Shown: one piece after another, positions 24,556-34,001 of the stretch
How positions within the stretch are numbered: the stretch's first letter is position 1
How the letters are laid out: each line of letters opens with the position of its first letter
Assembly: GCA_024402595.1 (NCBI GenBank)
Contig: JAKSTL010000019.1
Coordinates: 1 to 38,157 of the forward strand
Source: Treponema sp.
GTDB lineage: Bacteria > Spirochaetota > Spirochaetia > Treponematales > Treponemataceae
DNA length: 38,157 bases
Direction of reading: 5' to 3'
Program-made: the position numbers and the translations under genes
The notes under the pieces: model-generated
The model's input: the letters and a program-made list of their open reading frames with translations, nothing else
What the model was told of the DNA's origin: nothing
The model's database searches: none

Positions 24556-25983
24556 CTATTCTTTGTTTAAGCTTTCAACAATTCTAGCATATTCTTGTTC
24601 ATCAATTTTGTATTTTTTATTGAGTAAAATATGCGCAATTCCAATAGCAAGAATTGGAATCAAGGTCATACCAACTCGAAGTCCAATAAGCTGAGCCCGT
24701 GTAGCTGTTTGAATAAATGAATCTGCCTGAGCCAAAACCTGTTCACTTGTCAATTCTCCTGTTCCCGCCGCAACTTCAAGACCAGAAACCTTCTGACTGA
24801 TTACATAAACCCCAGATAAAATCAAAACAAGATTTGTAATTCCCTGATCTACGGCCCCAGCAAACTTTGTTGCAAAAGAACGAACTGCCGAAATTATACT
24901 GTCATGTCGTTCATGATACTTGTATTCATCGTATTCAATAGTGTTATTCAACATAACTATAAGCACCATATTGAAAACACCCTGACTAAAGAAAATACAA
25001 AAACCAATGATATTAATTACAACTGGATTTTTTGGAATCACAATGCCAACAAGGAAAAATGCTACATAAAACACAACCGTGGTGATTGTAAAGAAAATCA
25101 AAAGTTTTCTTCTGCTAAAGGCTTTTGTTAAGAAAGGATATGCTGCCTGAGAAAGCAAAGTTCCCAATCCATACATTACAGTAAAAATAAATACCAGATT
25201 TCCACCAGCGGAATAACCAAACTCAAAATAGAAGAAGTTCATTCCAAACATTATCAAAAGTCCCTGTCCCACTTGAAAAAGGAACACTGCAATTCCAGAA
25301 ACAATCAACTGGTCGTTACGGGCAAAAATATGAAACATATCTTTTAAGGATAGTTTTTCGGACATTTCTGTTGCATGAGGTTGTTCCTTTGCACCAAAAA
25401 AAGTAAGAAGTTGGAAGGCAATAAATGAAAGTGCAACAACCAAAGCAGAAATCCTGTAAGCATTAACCGCATTTCCAGCTATAATTGTTGGAACCACGCC
25501 AGCCACAGAAAACTGACCGACACAAATAAAAATGCTCATAAGAGTTACCAAAGTGTCTCGTTCTTTTGCATCACTGGATAAACTTGGAAGCATTCCCCAA
25601 TAAGCAATATCATTCATTGTATAGGTCATTCCCCAAAGTAAATAACTGACACCAAAAAATCCTACAAAGCCCCAGCCGGTTGGTCTAATAGAAAACATAC
25701 ATATTATGACTATGGCATTTAGAATACACCCAAGTAAAATCCACGGACGGAACTTTCCCATTTTTAAATGACAGTTTTCTATAATAATTCCCATCATTGG
25801 GTCGTTAATTGCATCCCAAATTAAACAGACAATCATAATTGCCGAAATTGCCGCAAACTGAGCAACTGTAAGCTTCATTGTGTATTGAATGTAAGTTATC
25901 AAATACATACTGACCATTGCATAAGCAGCATCACGCCCTGTTGCACCTGCTGTATAACACCATTTTGTTCTTTTATCTAACAT
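24556..25983 (-). CDS. GPH-family (MelB-like) sugar:cation symporter
   Basis: Inner-membrane major-facilitator transporter of the glycoside-pentoside-hexuronide family, 475 aa with 12 hydrophobic segments. Family marks: YTAGATGRDAAYAMVSMYLITY near the N-terminus, WDAINDPMMGIIIEN (about 56-70; the Asp residues bind the cation), GKFRPWILLG and the central KERDTLVTLMS loop, then ERHDSIISAVRSF (about 356-368). GGAGG lies 5-6 nt before the ATG. It is last in the minus-strand unit after GH67-like and GH3 genes, so xylo- or gluco-oligosaccharides, or a glucuronic-acid-decorated oligosaccharide, are probable substrates. Confidence 0.88.
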   Translation of the reverse strand: MLDKRTKWCYTAGATGRDAAYAMVSMYLITYIQYTMKLTVAQFAAISAIMIVCLIWDAINDPMMGIIIENCHLKMGKFRPWILLGCILNAIVIICMFSIRPTGWGFVGFFGVSYLLWGMTYTMNDIAYWGMLPSLSSDAKERDTLVTLMSIFICVGQFSVAGVVPTIIAGNAVNAYRISALVVALSFIAFQLLTFFGAKEQPHATEMSEKLSLKDMFHIFARNDQLIVSGIAVFLFQVGQGLLIMFGMNFFYFEFGYSAGGNLVFIFTVMYGLGTLLSQAAYPFLTKAFSRRKLLIFFTITTVVFYVAFFLVGIVIPKNPVVINIIGFCIFFSQGVFNMVLIVMLNNTIEYDEYKYHERHDSIISAVRSFATKFAGAVDQGITNLVLILSGVYVISQKVSGLEVAAGTGELTSEQVLAQADSFIQTATRAQLIGLRVGMTLIPILAIGIAHILLNKKYKIDEQEYARIVESLNKE

Positions 25984-26031
25984 TTTTCCTCCAAAATATA
26001 CAAAACCAAAAATTGATTTTATTCACTTTTT

Positions 26032-28419
26032 TTAATTCGCCCATTTTACAAAACGCTTAGCCAGTTTATAAGAAATTATTCCGCCACTGGTACTGATTAA
26101 ACTTTCCAATGGATTTTCCAAAACTGCAGAAATAACAATTTTTACAGCGGGATCTTCCTTTGATTTTTCTTTACTAAATAAAACGACTCCTATTGTCAAA
26201 AGTTTTGTAAGAAATCTTATTCGCAATGATGATTTTGCCATATCTCCCAAACTGTCTGTAAGAGTAAAAACTTTTTTAGTAAAATCTGTGTTTTCTTCCT
26301 GAATAAAAGGATTGTCTGTTTTTTCAACTTGTTCTGGAGTCACTCCATCTTCAATTTTTACACAAACTTCGCATTTAATATCCTTTATGGAAGCTCCTGC
26401 AAAAATAGAATAATTGCCTTGTACAGTTACAAAAGTTTCTGAGTCTACATCAAAGGCTTTAAATGCGTTGGTGTCTAAAGAGATTTCTACGGTTTTTTCT
26501 TCGCCCGCATTTAGATAAATCTTTTCAAAGCCTCGTAATTCTTTGATATTTTCGTTGATGCATTCTTTTTTGTTTTCTTTGTGGGTGCGTTGTACATAAA
26601 GTTGAATGATTTCACTGCCGCCAACAGAGCCTGTATTTTTTACCTTGAGGGTGGCGGTAAAAAAGGAATTGTCATCATCAGAGGAAGTGTGTTTTTGGAC
26701 CGAAAAATCTGTGTAATCAAAGGTTGTATAACTTAATCCAAAGCCAAAAGGATACTGCACAGGAATATTTTTTGCCTCATACCAGCGATAGCCTACTAAA
26801 GAGCCTTCCTTATAATTTATTACATCTGTATCACGGCCAAAGTTTTCATAGCAAGGAGTGTCTTCCACTTTTAAAGGCCAAGTTTCTGCCAGTTTTCCAC
26901 TTGGATTTTTCTTACCCGAAATAAGAGTTGCAACAGCAGCCCCGCAAGCTTCTCCACACAAATACATTTGAAGAATAGCGCCCGCATTTTTTGTAACAGA
27001 TAAATCTATAGGAGCACCGCTAAAAGAAACAATCACAACTTTATTACTAATTTCGCAAATCTTTTGAATAAGCACCTGCTGTTCTTCTGGTAAAGATAAA
27101 TCCTTTCTGTCAAAACCTTCTCCTTCAAAAGATTCCGTCAATCCACAGAATAACAAAATTGGTTTATTGTCCATTGCGGCTTTTTTTGCTTTTTCCACCG
27201 CTGGCAAAATATAAGGTTCATTTTTTTTCTGAGCCTTGCTTCTTTTACAAAAGCCCGAATAATATCCTTTTTCGTAATCAAGTTTAAAACCTTCCGATTC
27301 CAACGCTTTGAGGGCATTAGGATATTCTTTTGTGGTAATATGACTTGAGCCACCAGCCTGAAACTTCATAAACTCCGCAAGTTCACCAATTACCAGCAAT
27401 TCAGGATTTTTTTCCACTTTCAAAGGCAACAAATCATTATTTTTTAGCAAAACTGCGGAATCCTGGGCAAGATTTAATGCTATGTTATACTGTTCATCGT
27501 AAGAAACAGAGACTTGATTATTTTTTACACCAAGGTCATTCAACGCTTTTTCCCGCCAAACTTGAACTTTTTCTGCCACAGTTACAACCCGCTGATTTGC
27601 AACATCAAGTTCCTGCTCCAAAAGAGAGCCATCTTTCAATGCTTTTTCAAGCTGTCCGTCAAAATACCCACAAGAATCTGGCATTGACAAATCCATTCCT
27701 GCCTTTACACATTTTACGGCATCAATACAGGCGCCCCAATCAGAAATTACAATACCGTCAAAATCCCATTTTTTTCGCAAAACATCAGTTAACAAATACT
27801 TATTCTGACCGGCAAAAATACCATTTATCTTATTATAAGAACACATTATGGAAACAGGCTTTGATTTTTTTACAGCAATTTCAAAACCTCGCAGATAGAT
27901 TTCGTGCAAAGTTTTTTTATCAATGTTACTAGAGGAAGTTTGCCTGCGTTTTTCTTGATTATTACAGGCAAAATGTTTTATACAAGCCCCAACTCCACTT
28001 GTTTGCATACCTTCCACATAATCTGCGGCCAATTCACCACTTAAAAAAGGGTCTTCAGAAAAATATTCAAAGTTTCTGCCACATAAAGGTGAACGCTTAA
28101 TATTCATTCCGCAACCCAGCATAATCTGGACATTTTCTTTTAGGGCTTCCAAGGCAATTGCTTTACCAAGGATTTGCAGTGATTTTTTATTCCATGAAGA
28201 AGCAATACAACTGGCTGTAGGAAAACAAGTGGCAATATTACTTTTATTCATATCGGCATAACTTTCCACTTCCTGTTTTCTTAAACCATGAGGACCGTCG
28301 CTCATTACAATTTCGGGGAGTTTTCCATTTGCTGAATAAGACTTCCAGCTGCCATTACCATTAAAAAGTTTAATTTTCTCTTTTCTGCTTAGATTTTTTA
28401 ATTCTTCACTAGTATTCAT
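26032..28419 (-). CDS. Glycoside hydrolase family 3, beta-glucosidase-like
   Basis: Retaining exo-glycosidase, 795 aa, no signal peptide, so it should act on imported oligosaccharides. GH3 motifs: MSDGPHGLR (39-47), GRNFEYFSEDP (114-124), KHF (148-150) and the nucleophile region IVISDWGA with Asp227. The second domain has GLTESFEGEGFDR with the likely acid/base Glu. The C-terminal fibronectin-III-like domain begins after YPFGFGLSYTTFDY. A further tail of about 100 residues (after TDFTKKVFTLTDSLGDMA) ends in two hydrophobic stretches; similar tails are known in intracellular clostridial GH3 proteins. It begins 3 nt after the GH67-like gene. Exact sugar (beta-glucose or beta-xylose) is not decided. 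Confidence 0.88.
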   Translation of the reverse strand: MNTSEELKNLSRKEKIKLFNGNGSWKSYSANGKLPEIVMSDGPHGLRKQEVESYADMNKSNIATCFPTASCIASSWNKKSLQILGKAIALEALKENVQIMLGCGMNIKRSPLCGRNFEYFSEDPFLSGELAADYVEGMQTSGVGACIKHFACNNQEKRRQTSSSNIDKKTLHEIYLRGFEIAVKKSKPVSIMCSYNKINGIFAGQNKYLLTDVLRKKWDFDGIVISDWGACIDAVKCVKAGMDLSMPDSCGYFDGQLEKALKDGSLLEQELDVANQRVVTVAEKVQVWREKALNDLGVKNNQVSVSYDEQYNIALNLAQDSAVLLKNNDLLPLKVEKNPELLVIGELAEFMKFQAGGSSHITTKEYPNALKALESEGFKLDYEKGYYSGFCKRSKAQKKNEPYILPAVEKAKKAAMDNKPILLFCGLTESFEGEGFDRKDLSLPEEQQVLIQKICEISNKVVIVSFSGAPIDLSVTKNAGAILQMYLCGEACGAAVATLISGKKNPSGKLAETWPLKVEDTPCYENFGRDTDVINYKEGSLVGYRWYEAKNIPVQYPFGFGLSYTTFDYTDFSVQKHTSSDDDNSFFTATLKVKNTGSVGGSEIIQLYVQRTHKENKKECINENIKELRGFEKIYLNAGEEKTVEISLDTNAFKAFDVDSETFVTVQGNYSIFAGASIKDIKCEVCVKIEDGVTPEQVEKTDNPFIQEENTDFTKKVFTLTDSLGDMAKSSLRIRFLTKLLTIGVVLFSKEKSKEDPAVKIVISAVLENPLESLISTSGGIISYKLAKRFVKWAN

Positions 28420-28422
28420 TTT

Positions 28423-29232
28423 TTATTCCGCAAATCCTTTGATTAATGTATTCCATTCATTAATGATAAAATCTTCCGAAAGCTCTTTATTCCAGCTTCT
28501 TCTACCTAAAACATAAAAACCACAGGAATCTTTTTGAAACTTTAAGCCGTCTAAAATTGTATTCGTAGATAAATCAGGAAAATTCAACTTGTCGTTTTCT
28601 TCGCTATCATTGGATTGAATAAGTTTTAACCCCCACTCTCCAAGAATTTTCTCGGGAATCAAAATATCATCCTCAAAAATCACCGTATTAATTCCAATGG
28701 AGGCAAGAACTCTAAAAAATGCCTTTAATTCCCAATGAATAAAATGTTTAGGAAGTTTTGGTTGATTTTTTGAACTTTTTGTCTTTTTATGAATCAGTTC
28801 GTACAAACCACGGCAATCTACAATTCGATTTGTGTAATCAGGATTTTCCATTAGTTGAACAAGAGATGCATAATTTTCCAACAAAGCGTGTCTTATAAAA
28901 GAAAAAACTCCGTACAAAACTCCATTTTCGTTTTTTGCTGTAATTACCGTGCATTCATCCCATTTTGTTTCTGGCTTGCGACGATTTGCATTCACTCTTG
29001 CTACCACAAAACCATCGTCCTTAATTAAATCAGAATTTGTAATATGCTTTTGATATTTTTTTGGCAATGAATCCAGTTTCCCAATTACAACCCGCCCCGC
29101 ATTTTCTATTTTAGAACTGGCTCGTTTTAATTCATTCAAGGCATTTTTTAATACAGCTGAATTTCCGTATAAATCAATAGGAATTGTTCCTTCATCTGCT
29201 CCATACGCCATCCAGAAATCAAAATCAACCAT
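28423..29232 (-). CDS. GH67 alpha-glucuronidase-like protein lacking the catalytic half
   Basis: 269 aa. The sequence follows the N-terminal part of GH67 alpha-glucuronidases: an initial hydrophobic FWMAYG, a beta-sandwich with VVIGKLDSL and DGFVVARVN, then CTVITAKNENGVLYGVFSFIRHALL (about 95-119), ENPDYTNRIVD, and FFRVLASIGINTVIFED (about 180-196), which matches the YARLLASVGIN strand of the family. GH67 enzymes are about 680-720 aa; here the chain ends soon after this strand. The HWDN segment and the catalytic acids are absent. The reading frame is intact, with GAGAGG before the ATG, and sits first in the operon, so it may be a stable non-enzymatic binding protein, or a recent truncation. 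Confidence 0.6.
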   Translation of the reverse strand: MVDFDFWMAYGADEGTIPIDLYGNSAVLKNALNELKRASSKIENAGRVVIGKLDSLPKKYQKHITNSDLIKDDGFVVARVNANRRKPETKWDECTVITAKNENGVLYGVFSFIRHALLENYASLVQLMENPDYTNRIVDCRGLYELIHKKTKSSKNQPKLPKHFIHWELKAFFRVLASIGINTVIFEDDILIPEKILGEWGLKLIQSNDSEENDKLNFPDLSTNTILDGLKFQKDSCGFYVLGRRSWNKELSEDFIINEWNTLIKGFAE

Positions 29233-29286
29233 TTGAACCTCTCATAAAGAATTCGCCAATTATTAAAAAATCGGGTAAAATAGATA

Positions 29287-29303
29287 GTTACTATTATTGT
29301 AAC
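29287..29303. promoter_or_regulatory. Candidate operator in the divergent promoter region
   Basis: Perfect dyad GTTAC-N7-GTAAC in the shared 161-nt space between the two hemicellulose units. Minus-strand TACAAT (29305-29300) overlaps it, and on the plus strand TTGTTC with a TATAAA/TAAATA region lies at 29338-29356. Binding protein unknown. Confidence 0.35.
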
Positions 29304-29393
29304 ATAACTTTTCTATAAAAAAAATTTTTGTTCAATAAAATTGGACTTTATAAATAACTACAAATAATTATTGCAAATGGTATGGAGGATAAA

Positions 29394-31472
29394 ATGACTG
29401 TCTCAGAAAGAGAAGACGAAATTCAAGCTTTAATAAACGAAATGACATTGGAAGAAAAAGTTTCCTTAATGCTTCACGAAAGCATGGCTGTTCAACGATT
29501 GAATATTCCTGAATATAACTGGTGGAATGAAGGTCTTCACGGCATTGGTCGCGCAGGAGCAGCAACTGTTTTCCCACAAACAATTGGTCTTGGCGCAACC
29601 TTCGATGTTGAACTGGCAAAAAAAGAGTACGAAGCTATTTCCGACGAAGCCCGTGCAATTTACAACAATGCCATTAAAGCAAACAACAGAAGTCAATACA
29701 AAGGACTTACATTCTGGACACCAAATATCAATATTTTTAGAGATCCTCGCTGGGGTCGTGGTCAGGAAACCTTTGGCGAAGATGTTTGTCTCACTTCAAA
29801 AATGGGCGTTGCTGCGGTAAAAGGACTTCAAGGTGATGATTCAGAAAACTTAAAGTTAGCCGCCTGTGCAAAGCATTTTGCCGTACATTCTGGTCCTGAA
29901 AACACTCGTCACACAGCCAATGTAAAACCTTCAAAAAAAGATTTATGGGAAACTTATCTCCCAGCATTCAAAGCCCTTGTTGATAATGGCGTAGAATCTG
30001 TTATGGGTGCATATCAGCGATTGTATGATGAACCTTGTTGTGGAAGCAATTTCCTTTTAGTTGATGTTCTTCGCAAACAGTGGGGATTCAAAGGCCATGT
30101 TGTAAGTGACTGTTGGGCTGTTCAAGATTTCCATGCTAACCACAAAGTTACACAAACACCTGCCGAAAGTGCCGCCCTTGCCATAAACAATGGTTGTGAT
30201 TTGAACTGTGGTTGTACTTATCACGCCGCAATTGATGCAGTTAGACAGGGACTTCTCTCTGAAGAAAAAATCAACGAATCTGTTGGTCGCCTTTTACGAA
30301 CAAGATTTAAGTTGGGTATGTTTGATGCTCCTGAAAAATCTAAATGGGGAACTTTGGATAGAAAAGACATTGACTCTCCTGAACATCGAGCATTAGCAAA
30401 AAAAGTTGCCCAGGATTCTATCGTTCTTTTGAAAAACAAAGATAATCTTTTGCCAATACAGCAAAAATCTCAGAAAATTATGATTATTGGTCCTACCGCC
30501 ACAAACATTGAAGCCCTTATTGGAAATTACTACGGTCTGAACTCAAAAATCGTTACAATTCTTGAAGGAATTATCGGTAAGATTCAAAATATGCCAGAAA
30601 TCAATATTGATTATCATCCTGGAGTTGGAATGTACTCAGACAGTAAGCAGCGCGGATGGACTCTTGGAATGGCAGAAAGTGCAGATGTAGTAATCGCCTG
30701 TTTTGGTCTTGATTGTATGATGGAAGGTGAAGAAGGTGATTCTATAGAAACTGTAAAAGGTGACAGAGAAACCATTGAACTTCCAAAACATCAGTTGGAT
30801 TATTTGCAGGCAATGCACGACCGCGGAACACCAATTGTTCTGGTTTTAACTGGTGGTGCACCAATCGCCATTCCTTATGAAATTGCAGATGCAATTGTTT
30901 TTGCATGGTATCCTGGTGAAGAAGGTGGAAATGCAGTTGCCGATGTTCTTTTTGGAGATGTAAATCCAAACGGACATTTACCAATGACATTCCCAGCCGC
31001 CACAGAAGATTTACCAGACTTTGATGATTATTCCATGAAAAACCGCACTTACAAGTATATTCAAAAAGAACCATTGTTCCCATTCGGCTTTGGTTTAAGC
31101 TATTCAAAATGGCAGTTCGAAAATGCTTCTGCAAAAAAAGATGGAGAAATAATTGAAGTTTCTGCTGATATTAAAAATATTGGTTCAAAAGATGGGGCCG
31201 AAGTTGTTCAGATTTATGTAGCCAAGGAAAATCCTTCTAAAGATGATCCTTGCTGTGCATTAAAAGCCTTCAAAAAGCTTACAATCCCAGCTGGCAAATC
31301 CGAAAAAGTAACTCTACAACTTTCTGTTAAAGATTTTGAAACAATTGATGAAGAAGGAAATGCAAAACTCATCCCTGGTGAATACAAAATTATTATTGCA
31401 GATGCTTCTCCTTCAAGTCGTTCAGAAGAACTGGGTGCAACTACTCCAATTACAGTAAAGATTACACTTTAA
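29394..31472 (+). CDS. GH3 beta-xylosidase/alpha-L-arabinofuranosidase
   Basis: Exo-acting GH3 enzyme, 692 aa, no signal peptide, hence cytosolic. It has the xylosidase branch marks: YNWWNEGLHGIGRAGAATVFPQ (41-62), GLTFWTPNINIFRDPRWGRGQETFGED (104-130), KHF (160-162) and the nucleophile VVSDCWAV with Asp239. The second domain has GLDCMMEGEEGD, and the fibronectin-III-like domain follows FPFGFGLSYSKW. GGAGG stands 5 nt before the ATG at 29394; an in-frame ATG at 29382 overlaps that site, so it was not used. It heads the plus-strand unit with the GH43 lipoprotein, which would supply debranched xylo-oligosaccharides. Confidence 0.9.
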   Translation: MTVSEREDEIQALINEMTLEEKVSLMLHESMAVQRLNIPEYNWWNEGLHGIGRAGAATVFPQTIGLGATFDVELAKKEYEAISDEARAIYNNAIKANNRSQYKGLTFWTPNINIFRDPRWGRGQETFGEDVCLTSKMGVAAVKGLQGDDSENLKLAACAKHFAVHSGPENTRHTANVKPSKKDLWETYLPAFKALVDNGVESVMGAYQRLYDEPCCGSNFLLVDVLRKQWGFKGHVVSDCWAVQDFHANHKVTQTPAESAALAINNGCDLNCGCTYHAAIDAVRQGLLSEEKINESVGRLLRTRFKLGMFDAPEKSKWGTLDRKDIDSPEHRALAKKVAQDSIVLLKNKDNLLPIQQKSQKIMIIGPTATNIEALIGNYYGLNSKIVTILEGIIGKIQNMPEINIDYHPGVGMYSDSKQRGWTLGMAESADVVIACFGLDCMMEGEEGDSIETVKGDRETIELPKHQLDYLQAMHDRGTPIVLVLTGGAPIAIPYEIADAIVFAWYPGEEGGNAVADVLFGDVNPNGHLPMTFPAATEDLPDFDDYSMKNRTYKYIQKEPLFPFGFGLSYSKWQFENASAKKDGEIIEVSADIKNIGSKDGAEVVQIYVAKENPSKDDPCCALKAFKKLTIPAGKSEKVTLQLSVKDFETIDEEGNAKLIPGEYKIIIADASPSSRSEELGATTPITVKITL

Positions 31473-31499
31473 TCTCCGTAAAAAGTAGGATGTTCAACT

Positions 31500-31524
31500 G
31501 TTAAACGTTTTACTAAAATATAAT
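31500..31524 (+). promoter_or_regulatory. Candidate operator and -10 box of the GH43 gene
   Basis: GTTAAACGTTTTAC (31500-31513) is symmetric at 12 of 14 positions with a central CG, as in LacI-family operators. TATAAT follows at 31519-31524. Regulator not seen in the window. Confidence 0.35.
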
Positions 31525-31543
31525 TATATCGTACACTCTAGGT

Positions 31544-33097
31544 ATGAAAATGATTTCAAATAAACTTTTTATTTTAGGGACAATTATAATTATGGCTGCT
31601 ACAACAATTTCAACAACTTCTTGCGCAAGTAATTCAAATACTGTAGATAAATCATTGGAAACATCTACAGAACAAACAGTTAGACACTTTCCTGCTTCGA
31701 CCATGCAAATTGCAATGGCAGAGAAAGCAACAAAAGCCTTGAGCGAAAATAATCCAATTACAACTCAACGCTTTACTGCTGACCCTGCTGTTTTGGTTTA
31801 CAATGATACAGTTTATGTATACGGAACAAACGACACTCAACAGGTAGAAGCAAACTTTGGAAAAAACGACAACGGTTACGATAAAATCAACAGTTTGAAT
31901 GTTTTTTCATCTAAAGATTTGGTAAACTGGACAGATTTGGGCGTAATTAAAGTAGCTGGTAGTTCTGGAGCAGCTAAATGGGCTAGAAACTCTTGGGCAC
32001 CTGCAATTTGCTGTAAAAAAATCGATGGAAAAGACAAGTTCTTTTTATATTTTGCCGACAGTGCCAACGGAATTGGTGTATTAACCGCAGATTCACCAGA
32101 AGGTCCATTCACTGACCCAATAGGCAGCGCCTTGGTAAACAGAAGCTTCCCAAATATGAAAGGTGTTTACTGGTTGTTCGATCCAGCAGTTATTGTTGAT
32201 GATGATGGAACCGGCTACTTATATTTTGGTGGCGGCGTTGAATCAGACATTGAACATCCAAAATCTGCCCGTTGTGTTCAGTTAAATGACGATATGATTT
32301 CTCTTGCTGGTATTCCACAGGAAATTGACGCTCCATTCTTATTTGAAGATTCCGGCATCAATAAAATCAATGGAAAATGGTATTATTCTTATTGTTCAAA
32401 CTGGGCTGATCGTTCAAGTTTCAAAGGCGAAAAAGTACCGGGTGTTGCTTCAATTTGTTATATGACTTCTGATAATCCTCTTGGTCCTTTTACTTATCAG
32501 GGAGAATCTTTGTTAAATCCTGGAAAATATTTTGGACCTTGGGGAAACAATCATCACTGGATTTTCCAATTCAAAAATAAATGGTATATTGCTTACCACA
32601 CACAAACTTTGGAAAAAGTAGTTGGTTTGGAAAAAGGCGGTTATCGCTGTCTGTTCATTAACGATTTTGCCATTAACGAAGATGGAAGCTGGCCTATTCA
32701 ATCAGTTACAAAAACTGGACCAGAGCAGGTTTGTCTTTTCAATCCTTATGAAAAGGTTTCTGCTAGCACAATTCGTTACTCAAGAAATATGGTTATTACA
32801 GCAGAAAAAGTATTCCCAACCAAAGAAGATGCTTATTTAATGCTTCGAGGTGTAGATTTTTCTAAGGGAGCTTCGGAAATTACAATTACAGTTCCTGAAA
32901 ATCTTACAAAAGGAACTCTTACAGTTTCTTTGGACAAGGTAAAAGGTGGAATTGAATTAGGAACCCTTTCTGTTAATAGCACTGGTACAATTACAGGCGT
33001 TCTTACATTCCCAGCAGATTGTGATAAATCAAAACCTCACGACTTATTCCTTTCTATTTCTGGAGTTTGGTCTATGAAGGACTGGCAGATTAAATAA
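31544..33097 (+). CDS. GH43 arabinoxylan arabinofuranohydrolase lipoprotein with CBM6
   Basis: Exported enzyme removing arabinose side chains from arabinoxylan, 517 aa, closest in layout to Bacillus subtilis XynD (AXH-m2,3). The signal peptide ends in STTSC (Cys27), so it is probably membrane-anchored. The five-bladed propeller carries Asp80 (TADPAVLVY, base), Asp213 (YWLFDPAVIVDDDG) and Glu268 (APFLFEDSGI, acid), matching the GH43 triad. Stretches such as NSWAPAICCKKIDGKDKFFL and GPWGNNHHWIF match XynD. Residues about 415-517 form a CBM6-like module (VDFSKGASEITITV, ending KDWQIK). TAGG lies directly before the ATG; a second ATG at 31550 is possible. The rsuA-like gene follows after 18 nt. 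Confidence 0.9.
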   Translation: MKMISNKLFILGTIIIMAATTISTTSCASNSNTVDKSLETSTEQTVRHFPASTMQIAMAEKATKALSENNPITTQRFTADPAVLVYNDTVYVYGTNDTQQVEANFGKNDNGYDKINSLNVFSSKDLVNWTDLGVIKVAGSSGAAKWARNSWAPAICCKKIDGKDKFFLYFADSANGIGVLTADSPEGPFTDPIGSALVNRSFPNMKGVYWLFDPAVIVDDDGTGYLYFGGGVESDIEHPKSARCVQLNDDMISLAGIPQEIDAPFLFEDSGINKINGKWYYSYCSNWADRSSFKGEKVPGVASICYMTSDNPLGPFTYQGESLLNPGKYFGPWGNNHHWIFQFKNKWYIAYHTQTLEKVVGLEKGGYRCLFINDFAINEDGSWPIQSVTKTGPEQVCLFNPYEKVSASTIRYSRNMVITAEKVFPTKEDAYLMLRGVDFSKGASEITITVPENLTKGTLTVSLDKVKGGIELGTLSVNSTGTITGVLTFPADCDKSKPHDLFLSISGVWSMKDWQIK

Positions 33098-33115
33098 AAA
33101 TAAGAGGAGTGTTCC

Positions 33116-33955
33116 ATGGAACGAATAGATAAACTTCTTGCTCACGAAGGACTTGGCAGCCGAAAAGACATAAAAAAATTACTTCGGATTTCTGAAGTTC
33201 TTGTTAACGGAAAACGAATATTTGATGCTGGAACACAAATTGATATTGACGCTGATGTTATTACTATCGATGGCGAAGAAATTGATTTACACGATCAGAT
33301 TTATCTTATGATGAACAAAATTATGCATACAGTTTCTTCCAACAAAGATGGTGAACATCAGACGGTTTTTGATCTTTTGGATGATGATTTTCATACTCCA
33401 TATTTGGAATCGAAGCTGCATTTAATTGGTCGTTTGGATATGGACACAGAAGGGCTTTTGCTTTTTACAACCAATGGCGAACTGACTCATCGTGTAACTT
33501 CACCAAAAACTCACATTTCTAAAACTTATTTTGTTATTCTAGAACACGCCGAAACTGAAGAACATAAGATTCAGATTGAACAATTATTCCAAAAAGGTAT
33601 TGAAGTTGGCCCAGAAGACAATGAATCAGGTTTTGTTTGCGAACCAGCTAAGATTCAATGGGCAAACGAACAGACTTACAAAAAGCACATTTCTAATTCA
33701 TCCTTTGAAGAAGCCCTCTCCCGAACCAACACAAAAGTGGAAAATCCATCTCTTCAAGCGGCCCTTCTTACCATTACTGAAGGAAAATATCATCAGGTAA
33801 AAAGAATGTTTGCCGCCGTTAATAACAAAGTTGCCTTTTTAAAACGAGTTTCCATGGGAAATCTTAATTTGGACGAAACTTTGGAACCTGGAGCATACAG
33901 GCTTCTTTCGGATGATGAAGTTGAATTACTGGAAACCAATGATTCAGAAAACTAA
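33116..33955 (+). CDS. RsuA-family rRNA pseudouridine synthase
   Basis: Cytosolic enzyme that isomerises a uridine in rRNA (RsuA acts on 16S U516), 279 aa. Residues 1-55 form an S4 RNA-binding domain (ERIDKLLAHEGLGSRKDIKKLL). The catalytic motif is HLIGRLDMDTEGLLLFTTNG with Asp108; the later KISKTYFV-type block (HISKTYFVILE) and GKYHQVKRMF complete the family pattern. The usual NKPxG segment after the S4 domain is changed to NKIMHTVSS. An insert at about 170-210 makes it longer than E. coli RsuA (231 aa). GAGGAG precedes the ATG. It is a housekeeping gene behind a xylan gene, possibly by chance. Confidence 0.88.
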   Translation: MERIDKLLAHEGLGSRKDIKKLLRISEVLVNGKRIFDAGTQIDIDADVITIDGEEIDLHDQIYLMMNKIMHTVSSNKDGEHQTVFDLLDDDFHTPYLESKLHLIGRLDMDTEGLLLFTTNGELTHRVTSPKTHISKTYFVILEHAETEEHKIQIEQLFQKGIEVGPEDNESGFVCEPAKIQWANEQTYKKHISNSSFEEALSRTNTKVENPSLQAALLTITEGKYHQVKRMFAAVNNKVAFLKRVSMGNLNLDETLEPGAYRLLSDDEVELLETNDSEN

Positions 33956-33972
33956 CGAATGATTAGTTTCCA
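33930..33972 (+). other. Hairpin over the rsuA-like stop codon
   Basis: Arms 33930-33945 and 33957-33972 pair at 14 of 16 positions, with the stop codon in the loop. No T tract follows, so it may be a weak end signal between convergent genes. Confidence 0.35.
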
Positions 33973-34001
33973 ATAACAAGACATCTTTAATAAAAGGCGA
34001 T

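Noticed and set aside
27477..27932. Plus-strand frame of 151 codons
   Set aside because: Complementary shadow of the GH3 gene; no start signal or recognisable motif.
30742..31134. Minus-strand frame of 130 codons
   Set aside because: Shadow of the GH3 xylosidase gene, rich in His, Leu and Gln from reversed codons.
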